Below, piece by piece: positions 34,615 to 42,495 of a DNA stretch of 49,542 nucleotides; positions within the stretch are counted from its first letter, which is position 1, and every line of letters begins with the position of its first letter. Position numbers and translations under genes: made by a program. The notes under the pieces are model-generated. The model ran no database searches. It was not told where the DNA came from and worked only from the letters and a program-made list of their open reading frames with translations. Source of the DNA: Collinsella sp. AM17-1. Lineage in GTDB: Bacteria; Actinomycetota; Coriobacteriia; Coriobacteriales; Coriobacteriaceae. The stretch covers positions 34,849 to 84,390 of the forward strand of contig NZ_QRJZ01000009.1 of assembly GCF_003470665.1 (NCBI RefSeq), read 5' to 3'.

Positions 34615-36372
34615 TTACTCGGCATCCTCGACCTCATACGAATCCGCCTCGGCTGGCTCATCGTTCGTCTCTGTCGCGGCCCCGCGCGCCTCGTCAAACG
34701 CTGCTTTCATGGTCTTGTTGCCCCACGTGAGCTTGCGAATGGTAAGATCGTCGGCTTTCTTGTTGGCAAGGCGCAGATTGTTCTCGGAGGACAGCAACGC
34801 CTCCTTGGTTTTCTGCAGATGGCTAATCGTCTTGTCGATCTCATCGATTGCCGTTTGGAACTTGCGGCTCGCGATCTCGTAGTTGCGGCCGAAATCGTTC
34901 TTGAACTTCTCCATCTTGGCTTCGAAGTTCGTGACATCGATATTCTGCTGCTTGTACTCCGCCAGCTCCTGCTTATAGCGAAGCGAACCCATGGCGGCAT
35001 TGCGTAGCAGCGTAATGATGGGAATGAAGAACTGCGGGCGGATCACATACATCTTCTCGTAGCGATAGCTCACGTCCACGATTCCCGCGTTGTAAAGCTC
35101 GCTCTCGGGCTCGAGCAGCGTGCAGAGCACCGCGTACTCACAGCCTTTCTGGCGACGATCGTGATCGAGTTTCTTAAAGAAGTCCTCGTTTTTATGCTTG
35201 GTCGCGGTCTCGTCGTTCTCGTTTTTCATCTCGAACATAATCGAAATGACCTCGTTGCCGCTCGCGTCGCACTCACGGAAAATGAAGTCTCCCTTGGTGC
35301 CCTCGGATGCATCGTTATCTTTCTCGAAGTACGCATTGGGAAACGCCGTCATGCGCAGACGGTTAAACTCGGTCTCGCAGTGCTGCTCGAGCGACTCGCC
35401 CACCATCTTGGTGGACAGGCGAACCTTCATGTCCTTAAGGCGCTCAATCTCTTCATCCTTGTAGCGAATCAGGTCATCGCTCGCGCGCTTGGCCTGCGCA
35501 AGCTCGAGCTCGTGTGCCGCCTTGGCTTGCTCCTCGCGAGAATCGCGCACCGCCAGCTCGCTCGTCAGTTTGGCACGTGCCTCATCGCGCTCTCGCTCCG
35601 CCGCGGCGACCGCCTCTGACAGGTTCATTTTTGCCATCAGTTCCTGCTCGCGCAGCTGGGCACGCAGGCCCTCGGCCTCTTGCTCGGACTGAGCCTTTGC
35701 GGCGGAAAACTTCTCTTGCACCTTCGCGCGATAGTCAGTAAGCGCGCGCTCGGCCTCGCTGCGAGCGGCATCGAGCTCACGCTGCGACTCTGCCGCGGCA
35801 GCGGCAAGCGCCATCTCCTGGGCCTTGTCCGCCGCGGCGATCCTGGCCTGCAGCTCGGCAATCTGAGCGTCGCGCGCGGACAGGTCGTTTTGAGCAGCAT
35901 TGCGTGCCGCCGCCTCGGCAAGCCTGGCTTCATCATCTTTGCGCTCCAACTGCGCACGTAAATTGTCGATCTCGCGCTGAAGCTCGGCATTCTCCTTTTG
36001 AGCATCGGAACGGGCCTCAACCGCCGCGCGCTGACTTGCACTCTCGCGCTCTGCGGCAGCGCCTTCGAGCTTGGCGTGCAGCTCGGCAAGCTCAGCGTCG
36101 CGCTTGGCAACCTCTTGCGCCAGCTGCTGAGCTGCAGCATTCTTCTGCTCGACAAGCTGAGCGTCGCGCTGAGACTCTGCCTTTTGCAAAGCAGCCGTCG
36201 AGCGCGAGCGCTCAAGCTCCAGTGCCTGCTCGCCCTCGCGCTGGACCGCCTTCACGCGCTCATCCAGGTCGCGCGAGAACTCGGCATCGCGCACCTGCTT
36301 GACGATATCCGCATAACCGGACGCATCGACCTTAAAAACTTCGCCGCAATGCGGGCACTTGATCTCGTTCAT
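34615..36372 (-). CDS. DUF2130 coiled-coil protein
   Basis: A 585-residue soluble protein. It opens with a single CPHCGEVF knuckle (residues 5-12). A long coiled coil of ~300 residues (about 25-330) follows, rich in Ala, Glu, Arg and Gln, as in [20 protein letters not shown]. Then comes the globular DUF2130 domain (~335-500), with [19 protein letters not shown] at its start, [10 protein letters not shown] and [11 protein letters not shown]. The last named segment resembles the metal-binding core of nuclease-like folds (D...E.K), so a PD-(D/E)xK relation is possible. The family is widespread; its function is unknown to me. The start ATG at 36372 follows AGGAGCTGCC. The tail is acidic. Confidence 0.9.
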   Translation of the reverse strand: MNEIKCPHCGEVFKVDASGYADIVKQVRDAEFSRDLDERVKAVQREGEQALELERSRSTAALQKAESQRDAQLVEQKNAAAQQLAQEVAKRDAELAELHAKLEGAAAERESASQRAAVEARSDAQKENAELQREIDNLRAQLERKDDEARLAEAAARNAAQNDLSARDAQIAELQARIAAADKAQEMALAAAAAESQRELDAARSEAERALTDYRAKVQEKFSAAKAQSEQEAEGLRAQLREQELMAKMNLSEAVAAAERERDEARAKLTSELAVRDSREEQAKAAHELELAQAKRASDDLIRYKDEEIERLKDMKVRLSTKMVGESLEQHCETEFNRLRMTAFPNAYFEKDNDASEGTKGDFIFRECDASGNEVISIMFEMKNENDETATKHKNEDFFKKLDHDRRQKGCEYAVLCTLLEPESELYNAGIVDVSYRYEKMYVIRPQFFIPIITLLRNAAMGSLRYKQELAEYKQQNIDVTNFEAKMEKFKNDFGRNYEIASRKFQTAIDEIDKTISHLQKTKEALLSSENNLRLANKKADDLTIRKLTWGNKTMKAAFDEARGAATETNDEPAEADSYEVEDAE

Positions 36373-36470
36373 GGCAGCTCCTCGATGGACGCAAATTTCA
36401 ACCGCCTACACTCTACCGCGCCGCACGGACAAAAAAGACGCCGCCGCCATAATGGCAACGGCGCCAGAAC

Positions 36471-36501
36471 CACCACAAAGGCGACTGTCCCCTTTGTGGT
36501 G
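36471..36501. repeat. REP-like hairpin downstream of the ChbG gene
   Basis: A perfect 11-bp inverted repeat (36471-36481 with 36491-36501) has a 9-nt loop. On the minus strand it reads AAAGGGGACAGTC through the loop, related to the GGGACAG of the hairpin at 22361. There is no T-run, so it is not a standard intrinsic terminator, although it lies 11 bp past the ChbG stop. Confidence 0.75.
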
Positions 36502-36511
36502 ACTTGGGTCC

Positions 36512-37276
36512 TTACAGGTCGCGGTAGTCGATCAGGCGAAGATCAGGTTGAGACTCAAGCCAAGTGCGAAGCTCAGGGTCGATCAGCGCATCGACTTCCT
36601 TGGTGCGGTCGGTCGTGAGCGAGCTGTTCTCCAGGATAAAACGATCGAGATAGCCCGGATGGCACACAAAGACGACCGTCTCGCCGTCCACCATCTCGCG
36701 AACCGTCTGCATGATTGCCTCTTTGGGCTCGTAGCCCGGCTCCATCGAGCGCATCACCATGCGCAGATCAGTATCTCCGCAATGCACCACAGCCGCGGGG
36801 TCGAAGCTCGCCTTTTGCTCCTTAAGGCCCAGCTCCTGAGCAACCGCCGAGATCGCTCGGTTAAGGTTTTTGCTCATGACGGCATGGGCCTCAAAGTAAT
36901 CGGGCTCGCGGCCCACGATCTCGACAAAGCGGTCATGCTGCGCGCGGATCTCGATGCAGGCCTCGTCGAAGTCTATCAACTCCTCGCCGCGCTTAAAATG
37001 CTCGCGGAAGGTACGGCTGCTATGGAACTCGCCGTTCTCGTTGAGCATGCTCGGAATGAGCGCCGGGTCGGCACACGACTTGCCCAGGCACACGTTGGTA
37101 TGCTGACCCACCGCAATGCCGACATCCGCCACGAGCGACCAGCCACGCTCGGCCTCGGGCATATTGGGCATAAGTCCCGCCGAGCGCACCAGGCCCTCAT
37201 TGATACTGCGGGCAATCCCCAGGTTAACGGCATACGAATAACCGATATCGTCGGCACGAATGAGCAATTGCTTCAT
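36512..37276 (-). CDS. ChbG/YdjC-family carbohydrate deacetylase
   Basis: A 254-residue metal-dependent deacetylase of the ChbG/HpnK (YdjC) family. Visible features: KQLLIRADDIGYSYAVNLGI at the start, whose paired Asp binds the metal; VGQHTNVCLG near residue 60; FEAHAVMSKN; and VFVCHPGYLD near the end. Known members remove an acetyl group from chitobiose-type sugars or from hopanoid GlcNAc. The ATG at 37276 follows GGGGGT. Third gene on the strand after antiterminator and PTS, 77 bp after the PTS gene, so it probably acts on the sugar imported by that PTS. No glycosidase is in the cluster. Confidence 0.88.
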   Translation of the reverse strand: MKQLLIRADDIGYSYAVNLGIARSINEGLVRSAGLMPNMPEAERGWSLVADVGIAVGQHTNVCLGKSCADPALIPSMLNENGEFHSSRTFREHFKRGEELIDFDEACIEIRAQHDRFVEIVGREPDYFEAHAVMSKNLNRAISAVAQELGLKEQKASFDPAAVVHCGDTDLRMVMRSMEPGYEPKEAIMQTVREMVDGETVVFVCHPGYLDRFILENSSLTTDRTKEVDALIDPELRTWLESQPDLRLIDYRDL

Positions 37277-37295
37277 ATTGACCCCCATCTACGGA

Positions 37296-37326
37296 AAGGG
37301 ACACTTGAAGCGCAGCCAAGTGCCCC
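37296..37326 (-). terminator. Weak terminator between PTS and ChbG genes
   Basis: On the minus strand, GGGGCACTT (37325-37317) can pair with AAGTGTCCC (37306-37298) with one mismatch, followed by TTTCC. It would partly end the PTS transcript before the deacetylase gene. The T-run is short, so read-through is likely. Confidence 0.4.
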
Positions 37327-37353
37327 AGATAATTGTCCTACCGAACGGATGCT

Positions 37354-38802
37354 TTAGGCTTTGGCGGCAGCAGCGTCTTCGTCGAGCTGCTCCTTGGTAA
37401 AGCCAAAGAAGTAGGCGATGGCAGCGGCGGCAACAAATGCAGTGCCCGATGCAACGCAGCCCCATACGAGATTAGCAGTTCCGCCTGCAACATAACCTGT
37501 AATACCAAGGATATTAGTTGCGCCCAAAACATACGTCGTGACATTGGTGAGAGCCGCGATCAGGCCGCCGATAGCGCCGCCCGCGACCATGGCACCCAGG
37601 CAGCGAGTATACTTAAAGCCGCAGCCATACAGCGCGGGCTCCGTCACGCCACCGACAATGCCGGAGAGCGAGAAACCAAGCATAGCGCCCTTTTCGTCGA
37701 CCTCCTTAAGGCGCAGGAAGGCACCGAAGGCCATGCCCCACGTGGCGAACTGAGCGATAGCACCCGCGACCATAACGCAGGAGTCAGACCCTGAGGTGAG
37801 CACCTGCACAATGCCGAGGGCAATCAGAACCTGGTGCATACCGGTCATAACCAGGAACTCCCAAAGCGCGGCAATGGCGACGAGGGAGAGGATCGTGACG
37901 ATGCCGCCAGCGTTTCCGAGGCCGAACATAAAGTTGCCGACCAGGTCGCCCAGAATGGAACCAATCGGAGCTAGGGCGCACAGGGAAACGGGGGTCATCA
38001 CAGCCATGGTGCACACGGGCACAAACACCGTGGAGAGCATGTCGGGGATGATCTTCTTCATGAACTTCTCGACGACCATCAGCACCGGCATAGACAGCAG
38101 CATGGGGAGCACGGTCGCAGAATAGTTGTTCAGCTGAGCCGGGAGCACGCCGTAAACCATCGTGGTCGTAGCACCAGAATCCGCAGCGGCGTTGACCAAC
38201 GTCATGAACTCGGGGGCAATGAGCACGCCGCCGAGCATCATGCCGAGCGGCTGGCTGCAGCCGAGCTGCTTTGCGGCAGCCCAACCCAGATAGACAGGGA
38301 GGAAATAATAGCCTGCGTTGTAAATCCAGTTGTAGAAGAAGTTGTAGATGTCGGAATCAGCAGACCAGATACCGAGCATGCCGTCGCCGCAAAGTACGGC
38401 AAGTGTGCGGAACATGGCGGCGCCCATGATAATGGGGATCGTCATGCACATTGTCTTGGACAGGTAGTTAAGGGCCTTCTTGCCCGCAGTCTTGACCGTC
38501 AGTGGCTCCTTGATGCCGTCATCGAGGTTCTCGTCAATGGAGCCTTCGCCCTTGACGCCCAGCGCAATGGCGGCGTCATAGACCTTCGGCACGTTCTGGC
38601 CAATGATGACCTGATACTGGCCGCCAGACCACTGTGCACCCAGCACGCCCTTGATCTTCTTTACTTCATCGTCATTGGGAATGGACTGATCCTTGAGGTT
38701 CAGACGCAGGCGGGTCATGCAGTGCGTCGCGTTCGTCACATTGGAGGCGCCGCCGACGGCAGCAAGCACGTCCTCGGCAATCTTCTTGTTATCGACAGCC
38801 AT
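37354..38802 (-). CDS. PTS system EIIBC component, glucose/beta-glucoside superfamily
   Basis: A 482-residue sugar permease that imports and phosphorylates its sugar. The EIIB domain covers residues 1-~90, with phosphorylation site Cys28 (NATHCMTRLRLNL). The EIIC membrane domain covers ~110-475, with about ten segments and the GGVTEPALYGCG signature. No EIIA domain is attached, so EIIA must come from elsewhere. Order of domains and sequence place it in the beta-glucoside/trehalose/sucrose branch; the exact sugar is unknown. The ATG at 38802 follows AGAAGGGA. Its leader (38803-39141) holds a RAT sequence overlapping a terminator, so expression is controlled by the antiterminator gene just upstream. 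Confidence 0.92.
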   Translation of the reverse strand: MAVDNKKIAEDVLAAVGGASNVTNATHCMTRLRLNLKDQSIPNDDEVKKIKGVLGAQWSGGQYQVIIGQNVPKVYDAAIALGVKGEGSIDENLDDGIKEPLTVKTAGKKALNYLSKTMCMTIPIIMGAAMFRTLAVLCGDGMLGIWSADSDIYNFFYNWIYNAGYYFLPVYLGWAAAKQLGCSQPLGMMLGGVLIAPEFMTLVNAAADSGATTTMVYGVLPAQLNNYSATVLPMLLSMPVLMVVEKFMKKIIPDMLSTVFVPVCTMAVMTPVSLCALAPIGSILGDLVGNFMFGLGNAGGIVTILSLVAIAALWEFLVMTGMHQVLIALGIVQVLTSGSDSCVMVAGAIAQFATWGMAFGAFLRLKEVDEKGAMLGFSLSGIVGGVTEPALYGCGFKYTRCLGAMVAGGAIGGLIAALTNVTTYVLGATNILGITGYVAGGTANLVWGCVASGTAFVAAAAIAYFFGFTKEQLDEDAAAAKA

Positions 38803-38940
38803 GTCGAATCCCTTCTCTTCCAACTAAAGGCCGTGGGACTTCACGGCACCAAGACGCACAATTCCGCTCGCGCCTGCGCAGCGCGCGACATCAGTTGGCA
38901 AGAGATTGATTTGCATGTGATTCCCGGGTGGATCGACATG

Positions 38941-39011
38941 AAAAAGCCCCGCGCACAACCGACAGAGACCCAATTATGGCCTCGGCAGAATCGGTAGTGC
39001 CTCTCGGAGCT
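38941..39011 (-). terminator. Leader terminator of the PTS gene
   Basis: On the minus strand AGCTCCG (39011-39005) pairs with CGGGGCT near 38952-38946, enclosing GCAC/GTGC, ACCGA/TCGGT and GAGGCC/GGTCTC helices, and then runs into TTTTT (38945-38941). Its left side overlaps the RAT sequence. That is the layout of BglG/LicT-type leaders, in which antiterminator binding prevents terminator formation. Confidence 0.6.
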
Positions 39012-39029
39012 GCGCCGTGAGTAACACCC
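38993..39029 (-). promoter_or_regulatory. RAT-like antiterminator binding site
   Basis: On the minus strand GGGTGTTACTC at the left and GAGGCACTACC at the right resemble the two ends of ribonucleic antiterminator sequences (GGATTGTTACTG ... GCAGGCAAAACC). The centre is longer than usual, about 15 nt. The site lies between the antiterminator gene and the PTS gene and overlaps the leader terminator. The rest of the 339-bp gap (38803-38940, 39030-39141) holds no gene I can support. Confidence 0.5.
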
Positions 39030-39141
39030 AACACACGGCGAGTATATGCGGCAGATGCGTTCGTTGCGGCTCAGATTACCGACGAACGGTAGCAAACGAC
39101 CCGCGAACGGTCGCCATGACGGAAAGGAAATACCAGAGAGC

Positions 39142-39978
39142 CTATTTATCCGAGTGGACAGAAGCCACGCGATTCACATGCATGATCAGATAGACGAGCT
39201 CCTCTTGGGCCAATGGCTCGCCAAAGGTCTCTTGAATCAGATCGTCGACACGGTGAGCGCAACGCGATGCCGCCGGATACTGCTCCACGAGCACGTCGTA
39301 AAGACCGGAGTTCTCGGTATCGATCGGCTCTTTCTTTGCCACGCGGTCGAGCAGATAGCGCACATGAGTGGCAAAGCGGGCAAAGGCGAACGACGAGCGA
39401 TCGACCGTCACACCCAACTCTTCTTGAATAATCGCGACCGTCATATCGAGCAGTCGCTCCTCGTGCTGCTCGGCAAGCACGCGCCGCTCGCTCGGCTTAA
39501 CCGATGCGTTGACAATCGACATGGCAATGCCCGCGGCCTCGCTTCGGGGCATGCGCACATGAAAGCTCTTCTGGATACCGCGAACAGCCAGCTCGCCCAA
39601 GCGGTATTCGATGGGATGCAGCTGCTCAAGATCGCGCTCAAGCGGCAACGACACCACCATGTGTTCGCGGGCACGCTTAATGGCAAACTGAATATGGTCT
39701 GCCAATGTAATGGGAAGGTTAGGACTCAATTCGTACGAAAGCTGTCCGGTCGCGATATCGGCCAGCTGAGCAGAAAACTCCAGCACCTCGGGATCGACCT
39801 CATCGATAAACGCCAGGTACTTTGAATCAATGCCGTAAAAGGTACGCGTGATGACATCCAGGTCGACCTCATGCGGCATATCGCCAAAGCCGATACCACG
39901 ACCCAGCGCGATAAGTTGACGCCCCGCGCCGTCTTCGCAGATGGCAGCGTTATGGTTAATGCGCTGGATAGCCCTCAT
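39142..39978 (-). CDS. BglG/LicT-family transcription antiterminator
   Basis: A 278-residue RNA-binding antiterminator. The N-terminal co-antiterminator domain (1-~55) starts MRAIQRINHNAAICED and has ALGRGIGFG, both typical. Two PTS regulation domains follow: PRD1 ~65-165 (LADHIQFAIKR with its His) and PRD2 ~175-278 (FARFATHVRYLLDRV; LIMHVNRV at the end). PTS-dependent phosphorylation of the PRD histidines sets activity. The ATG at 39978 is preceded by AGGAGCGATG; a longer frame to 40017 is not conserved. It lies directly upstream of its expected target, the PTS leader. An inverted repeat (39999-40031) sits in its own short upstream region. Confidence 0.93.
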   Translation of the reverse strand: MRAIQRINHNAAICEDGAGRQLIALGRGIGFGDMPHEVDLDVITRTFYGIDSKYLAFIDEVDPEVLEFSAQLADIATGQLSYELSPNLPITLADHIQFAIKRAREHMVVSLPLERDLEQLHPIEYRLGELAVRGIQKSFHVRMPRSEAAGIAMSIVNASVKPSERRVLAEQHEERLLDMTVAIIQEELGVTVDRSSFAFARFATHVRYLLDRVAKKEPIDTENSGLYDVLVEQYPAASRCAHRVDDLIQETFGEPLAQEELVYLIMHVNRVASVHSDK

Positions 39979-39998
39979 GGATTCATCGCTCCTACTGA

Positions 39999-40031
39999 AA
40001 CGCGCCGCACAGACCATCCGCGCGGCGCGTT
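39999..40031. repeat. Inverted repeat upstream of the antiterminator gene
   Basis: AACGCGCCGC (39999-40008) and GCGGCGCGTT (40022-40031) form a perfect 10-bp stem with a 13-nt loop. It lies between the phosphoesterase stop and the antiterminator start. It may end the phosphoesterase transcript or form a leader structure; T-runs on both sides are short. Confidence 0.55.
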
Positions 40032-40051
40032 CATTCTACCTGCACTTACAG

Positions 40052-40597
40052 CTACAGTCCAAAGAAGCCTAGGATTTGGTCACGGCTTACGGGCTTGTAG
40101 TTGTTGGCATCGAGGCCAACGTCGTAGCGCAGGACCGGGCGCTCGCGATCGCGGTTGCGCGCGTTGGTGCGGTCTCCCCTGCTGTGGATATGCCCGTGCA
40201 ACATGATGGCGCCACGCGCCTTGCCGTTCCAGCTGAGCATGGGGTAATGGCTCATTACCAGGCGATGGCCCTTAGCGTAACCGGGGGCGACCTCCAGATA
40301 ATCGCGCACCTCATCCCAAATGTGCGGCGCGTCTGGATCTTCCCAGTCGCCGTCATGGTTACCGCGGATGAGCGTTACGTTCTGACATTCGATGCGCTCG
40401 CGCAGGCGCACCGCCTCCGCCAGGGGCAAACGATAGGTAAAGTCTCCCAAGATATAGAGGCGGTCGTCCACAGCCACGCACTCATTGATGGCATCGATGA
40501 CCTTGCGGTTCATCTCCTCGACCGAGTCAAACGGTCGATCCATGTCGTGCAAGATATTCGTATCGCCCAGGTGCAGGTCGGCGGTAAACCACATCAT
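40052..40597 (-). CDS. Metallophosphoesterase
   Basis: A 181-residue calcineurin-like phosphoesterase with all dimetal motifs: TADLHLGDTNI near the start, LGDFTY, GNHDGDW, SHYPM and HGHIHSR. Proteins of this size and motif order hydrolyse small phosphodiesters or phosphomonoesters; the substrate is unknown. The ATG at 40597 follows GAGGACAGAG; an upstream ATG at 40612 is inside the ribosome site and less likely. It ends 74 bp before the antiterminator start. It has no obvious functional link to the neighbouring PTS. Confidence 0.88.
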   Translation of the reverse strand: MMWFTADLHLGDTNILHDMDRPFDSVEEMNRKVIDAINECVAVDDRLYILGDFTYRLPLAEAVRLRERIECQNVTLIRGNHDGDWEDPDAPHIWDEVRDYLEVAPGYAKGHRLVMSHYPMLSWNGKARGAIMLHGHIHSRGDRTNARNRDRERPVLRYDVGLDANNYKPVSRDQILGFFGL

Positions 40598-40663
40598 CGT
40601 CTCTGTCCTCATTTCGCAACGCGTATAAGACCTGTTTAGTATACAGACGCGACGATGAGACAG

Positions 40664-40855
40664 TCACCCAAAGAGCCCGCCGAACAGACCTCGGCGACGC
40701 TTGTCCTTTTTATTCGAACCTTTACCCCGGGCGTTCTTATCCTTTTGCTTTTTGCGGTCCTGCTCCAACTCATCGTCATCGAGTAGCATATCCCACTCAA
40801 ACGGATCGTCTGTCAGATCGAACAGGTCATCGTCATCAAACACGTGCGCCTCCAT
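40664..40855 (-). CDS. Small bipolar charged protein
   Basis: A 63-residue protein that I do not recognise. The first ~33 residues are strongly acidic (DDDDLFDLTDDPFEWDMLL, then DDDELE). The next ~23 are strongly basic (KKQKDKNARGKGSNKKDKR). It ends in a hydrophobic GLFGGLFG. Composition is unlike a frame shadow, and no other frame here looks coding. No clear ribosome site precedes the ATG at 40855, which lowers certainty. It lies 67 bp upstream of the phosphoesterase on the same strand and may share its transcript. Confidence 0.55.
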   Translation of the reverse strand: MEAHVFDDDDLFDLTDDPFEWDMLLDDDELEQDRKKQKDKNARGKGSNKKDKRRRGLFGGLFG

Positions 40856-41044
40856 TACCGATTAGCGAGCATCCACAACGTAGTTGAGAAGTCTACGGGC
40901 CCGTGCGGACACAAATTCATCCTGTCTGCGTCTTTCAATCGTTTGCCGCAACGCTTGCGCAACGGAACGCTTGCAGATAAGATAGGAACACGGATGGCAC
41001 CCGTGGCAGCGGGTCTTGCCAACTCCGATACACGTTTTCATCGT

Positions 41045-41084
41045 GAGAAATGGCCGTCTTCGCTTACGCGGGGGCGGCCACTTT
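41045..41084 (-). terminator. Terminator after the aldehyde dehydrogenase gene
   Basis: An 8-bp stem (41051-41058 with 41073-41080, one wobble) with a 14-nt loop is followed on the minus strand by TTTCTC. It lies 24 bp beyond the gene's stop. The remainder of the 252-bp gap (40856-41107) shows no gene or RNA that I recognise. Confidence 0.6.
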
Positions 41085-41107
41085 GTTTATCCCTATGTCA
41101 TCTGATT

Positions 41108-42487
41108 CTAATGCACAAACATGCGCACGAACTTGTGCTTCCAGCTTGCGTAAGGGGCATAGCGGAACGGCACGTCCAGCCACGTTGTCTTGTTCACGAT
41201 GCTCTTCTTGTGGCTAAACGTATCGAAGCTCTCGCGTCCATGGTACTGTCCCATACCGCTCGCCCCCATGCCGCCAAAGCCCATATGGCTCGTGGCCAAA
41301 TGCATAATGCTGTCATTAACACAGCCACCACCAAAGGGCACGTAACGCACAAAGCGCTGCTGAACCTCACGGTCTTGGCTAAAGATATACAGGGCCAGCG
41401 GCGTCGGACGATCCGTAATAAACGTCTCGGCCTCGTCTAGGCTCTCAAACGACAGCACCGGCAAGATGGGGCCGAAAATCTCCTCCTGCATTACGGCGTC
41501 CTCAGGCGCCACGCCGTCCAAAATCGTCGGCTCAATCTTGAGCGACGACTCGCGCGCGGTACCTCCCAGCACAACCTTGTCGGGGTCGATCAGCCCGCGT
41601 ACGCGCGCGAAATGCTTGGCGTTGACAATATGACCGTAATTCTCATTGTCGAGCGGATGCTCGCCAAACATGCGGCGGGCCTCCTCCTTGATGAGGTCCA
41701 GCAGCTCGTCGTGCACGCGCGCATCGACCAGCAGGTAGTCGGGCGCCACGCAGGTCTGCCCCACGTTGAGCCATTTACCAAAGGCGATACGGCGTGCCGC
41801 GACCTTCAAGTTAGCCGTCGCATCCACGATGCAGGGACTCTTTCCGCCCAGCTCAAGCGTCACGGGTGTGAGGTTTTTACTTGCACGCTCCATGACGAGC
41901 TTGCCGACCGGAACGCTACCGGTAAAGAAGATCTTGTCCCAGCACTCATCGAGCAACGCTTCGTTTTCGGCACGCCCGCCTTCGACGACCGTCACCAAGC
42001 GCGGATCAAATGCCTCTTCACAGATTTGCTTGAGCACCGCGCTCGATGCCGGAGCATAGGCGCTCGGCTTGATGACCACGGTATTGCCCGCGGCAAGGGC
42101 GCCGGCGAGTGGCTCGAGCGTCAGTAAAAACGGGTAGTTCCACGGAGCCATGATGAGTGTGACGCCATAGGGCACGGACTGCGTCTTGCACACACTCACG
42201 GCGTTGGCGAGGTCACACGGACGCAGGCGCGAGCGACTCCATCGAGCCACATGCGCAATCTGATAACGAATCTCGGAAAGCGAGGTGCCGATCTCGCACA
42301 TATACGCCTCGTCATGCGACTTTCCCAAATCGGTCTTGAGCGCATGGGCAATATCGGCCTCGTGGGCCCGCACCGCATCGCGTAAACTCACGAGCGCACG
42401 ACGTCGAGCATCGACATCAAACGTGGCGTGCGTCTTAAAATAGGCGCGCTGATCGGCAACGATGCGCGCGATTTCCTCGGTGTTCAT
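41108..42487 (-). CDS. NAD(P)-dependent aldehyde dehydrogenase
   Basis: A 459-residue aldehyde dehydrogenase of the short class 3 type (fatty/aryl aldehyde-like). Cofactor site IMAPWNYPFLLTLEPLAGAL and FFTGSVPVGK, the general-base Glu in TLELGGKSP, and the nucleophile Cys in NVGQTCVAPDYLL are all present. FSHKKSIVNK near the C-terminus is typical of this class. It oxidises aldehydes to acids, or may work in reverse on activated acids only in other families. The start ATG at 42487 lies 8 bp after the stop of the alcohol dehydrogenase gene, so the two form an operon that would convert an alcohol to its acid via the aldehyde. Confidence 0.93.
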   Translation of the reverse strand: MNTEEIARIVADQRAYFKTHATFDVDARRRALVSLRDAVRAHEADIAHALKTDLGKSHDEAYMCEIGTSLSEIRYQIAHVARWSRSRLRPCDLANAVSVCKTQSVPYGVTLIMAPWNYPFLLTLEPLAGALAAGNTVVIKPSAYAPASSAVLKQICEEAFDPRLVTVVEGGRAENEALLDECWDKIFFTGSVPVGKLVMERASKNLTPVTLELGGKSPCIVDATANLKVAARRIAFGKWLNVGQTCVAPDYLLVDARVHDELLDLIKEEARRMFGEHPLDNENYGHIVNAKHFARVRGLIDPDKVVLGGTARESSLKIEPTILDGVAPEDAVMQEEIFGPILPVLSFESLDEAETFITDRPTPLALYIFSQDREVQQRFVRYVPFGGGCVNDSIMHLATSHMGFGGMGASGMGQYHGRESFDTFSHKKSIVNKTTWLDVPFRYAPYASWKHKFVRMFVH

Positions 42488-42495
42488 GGGCCCTC

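Noticed and set aside
40856..41107. Possible small RNA or small gene in the gap before the aldehyde dehydrogenase
   Set aside because: Only a terminator-like stem was found; no frame with a ribosome site and sensible composition.
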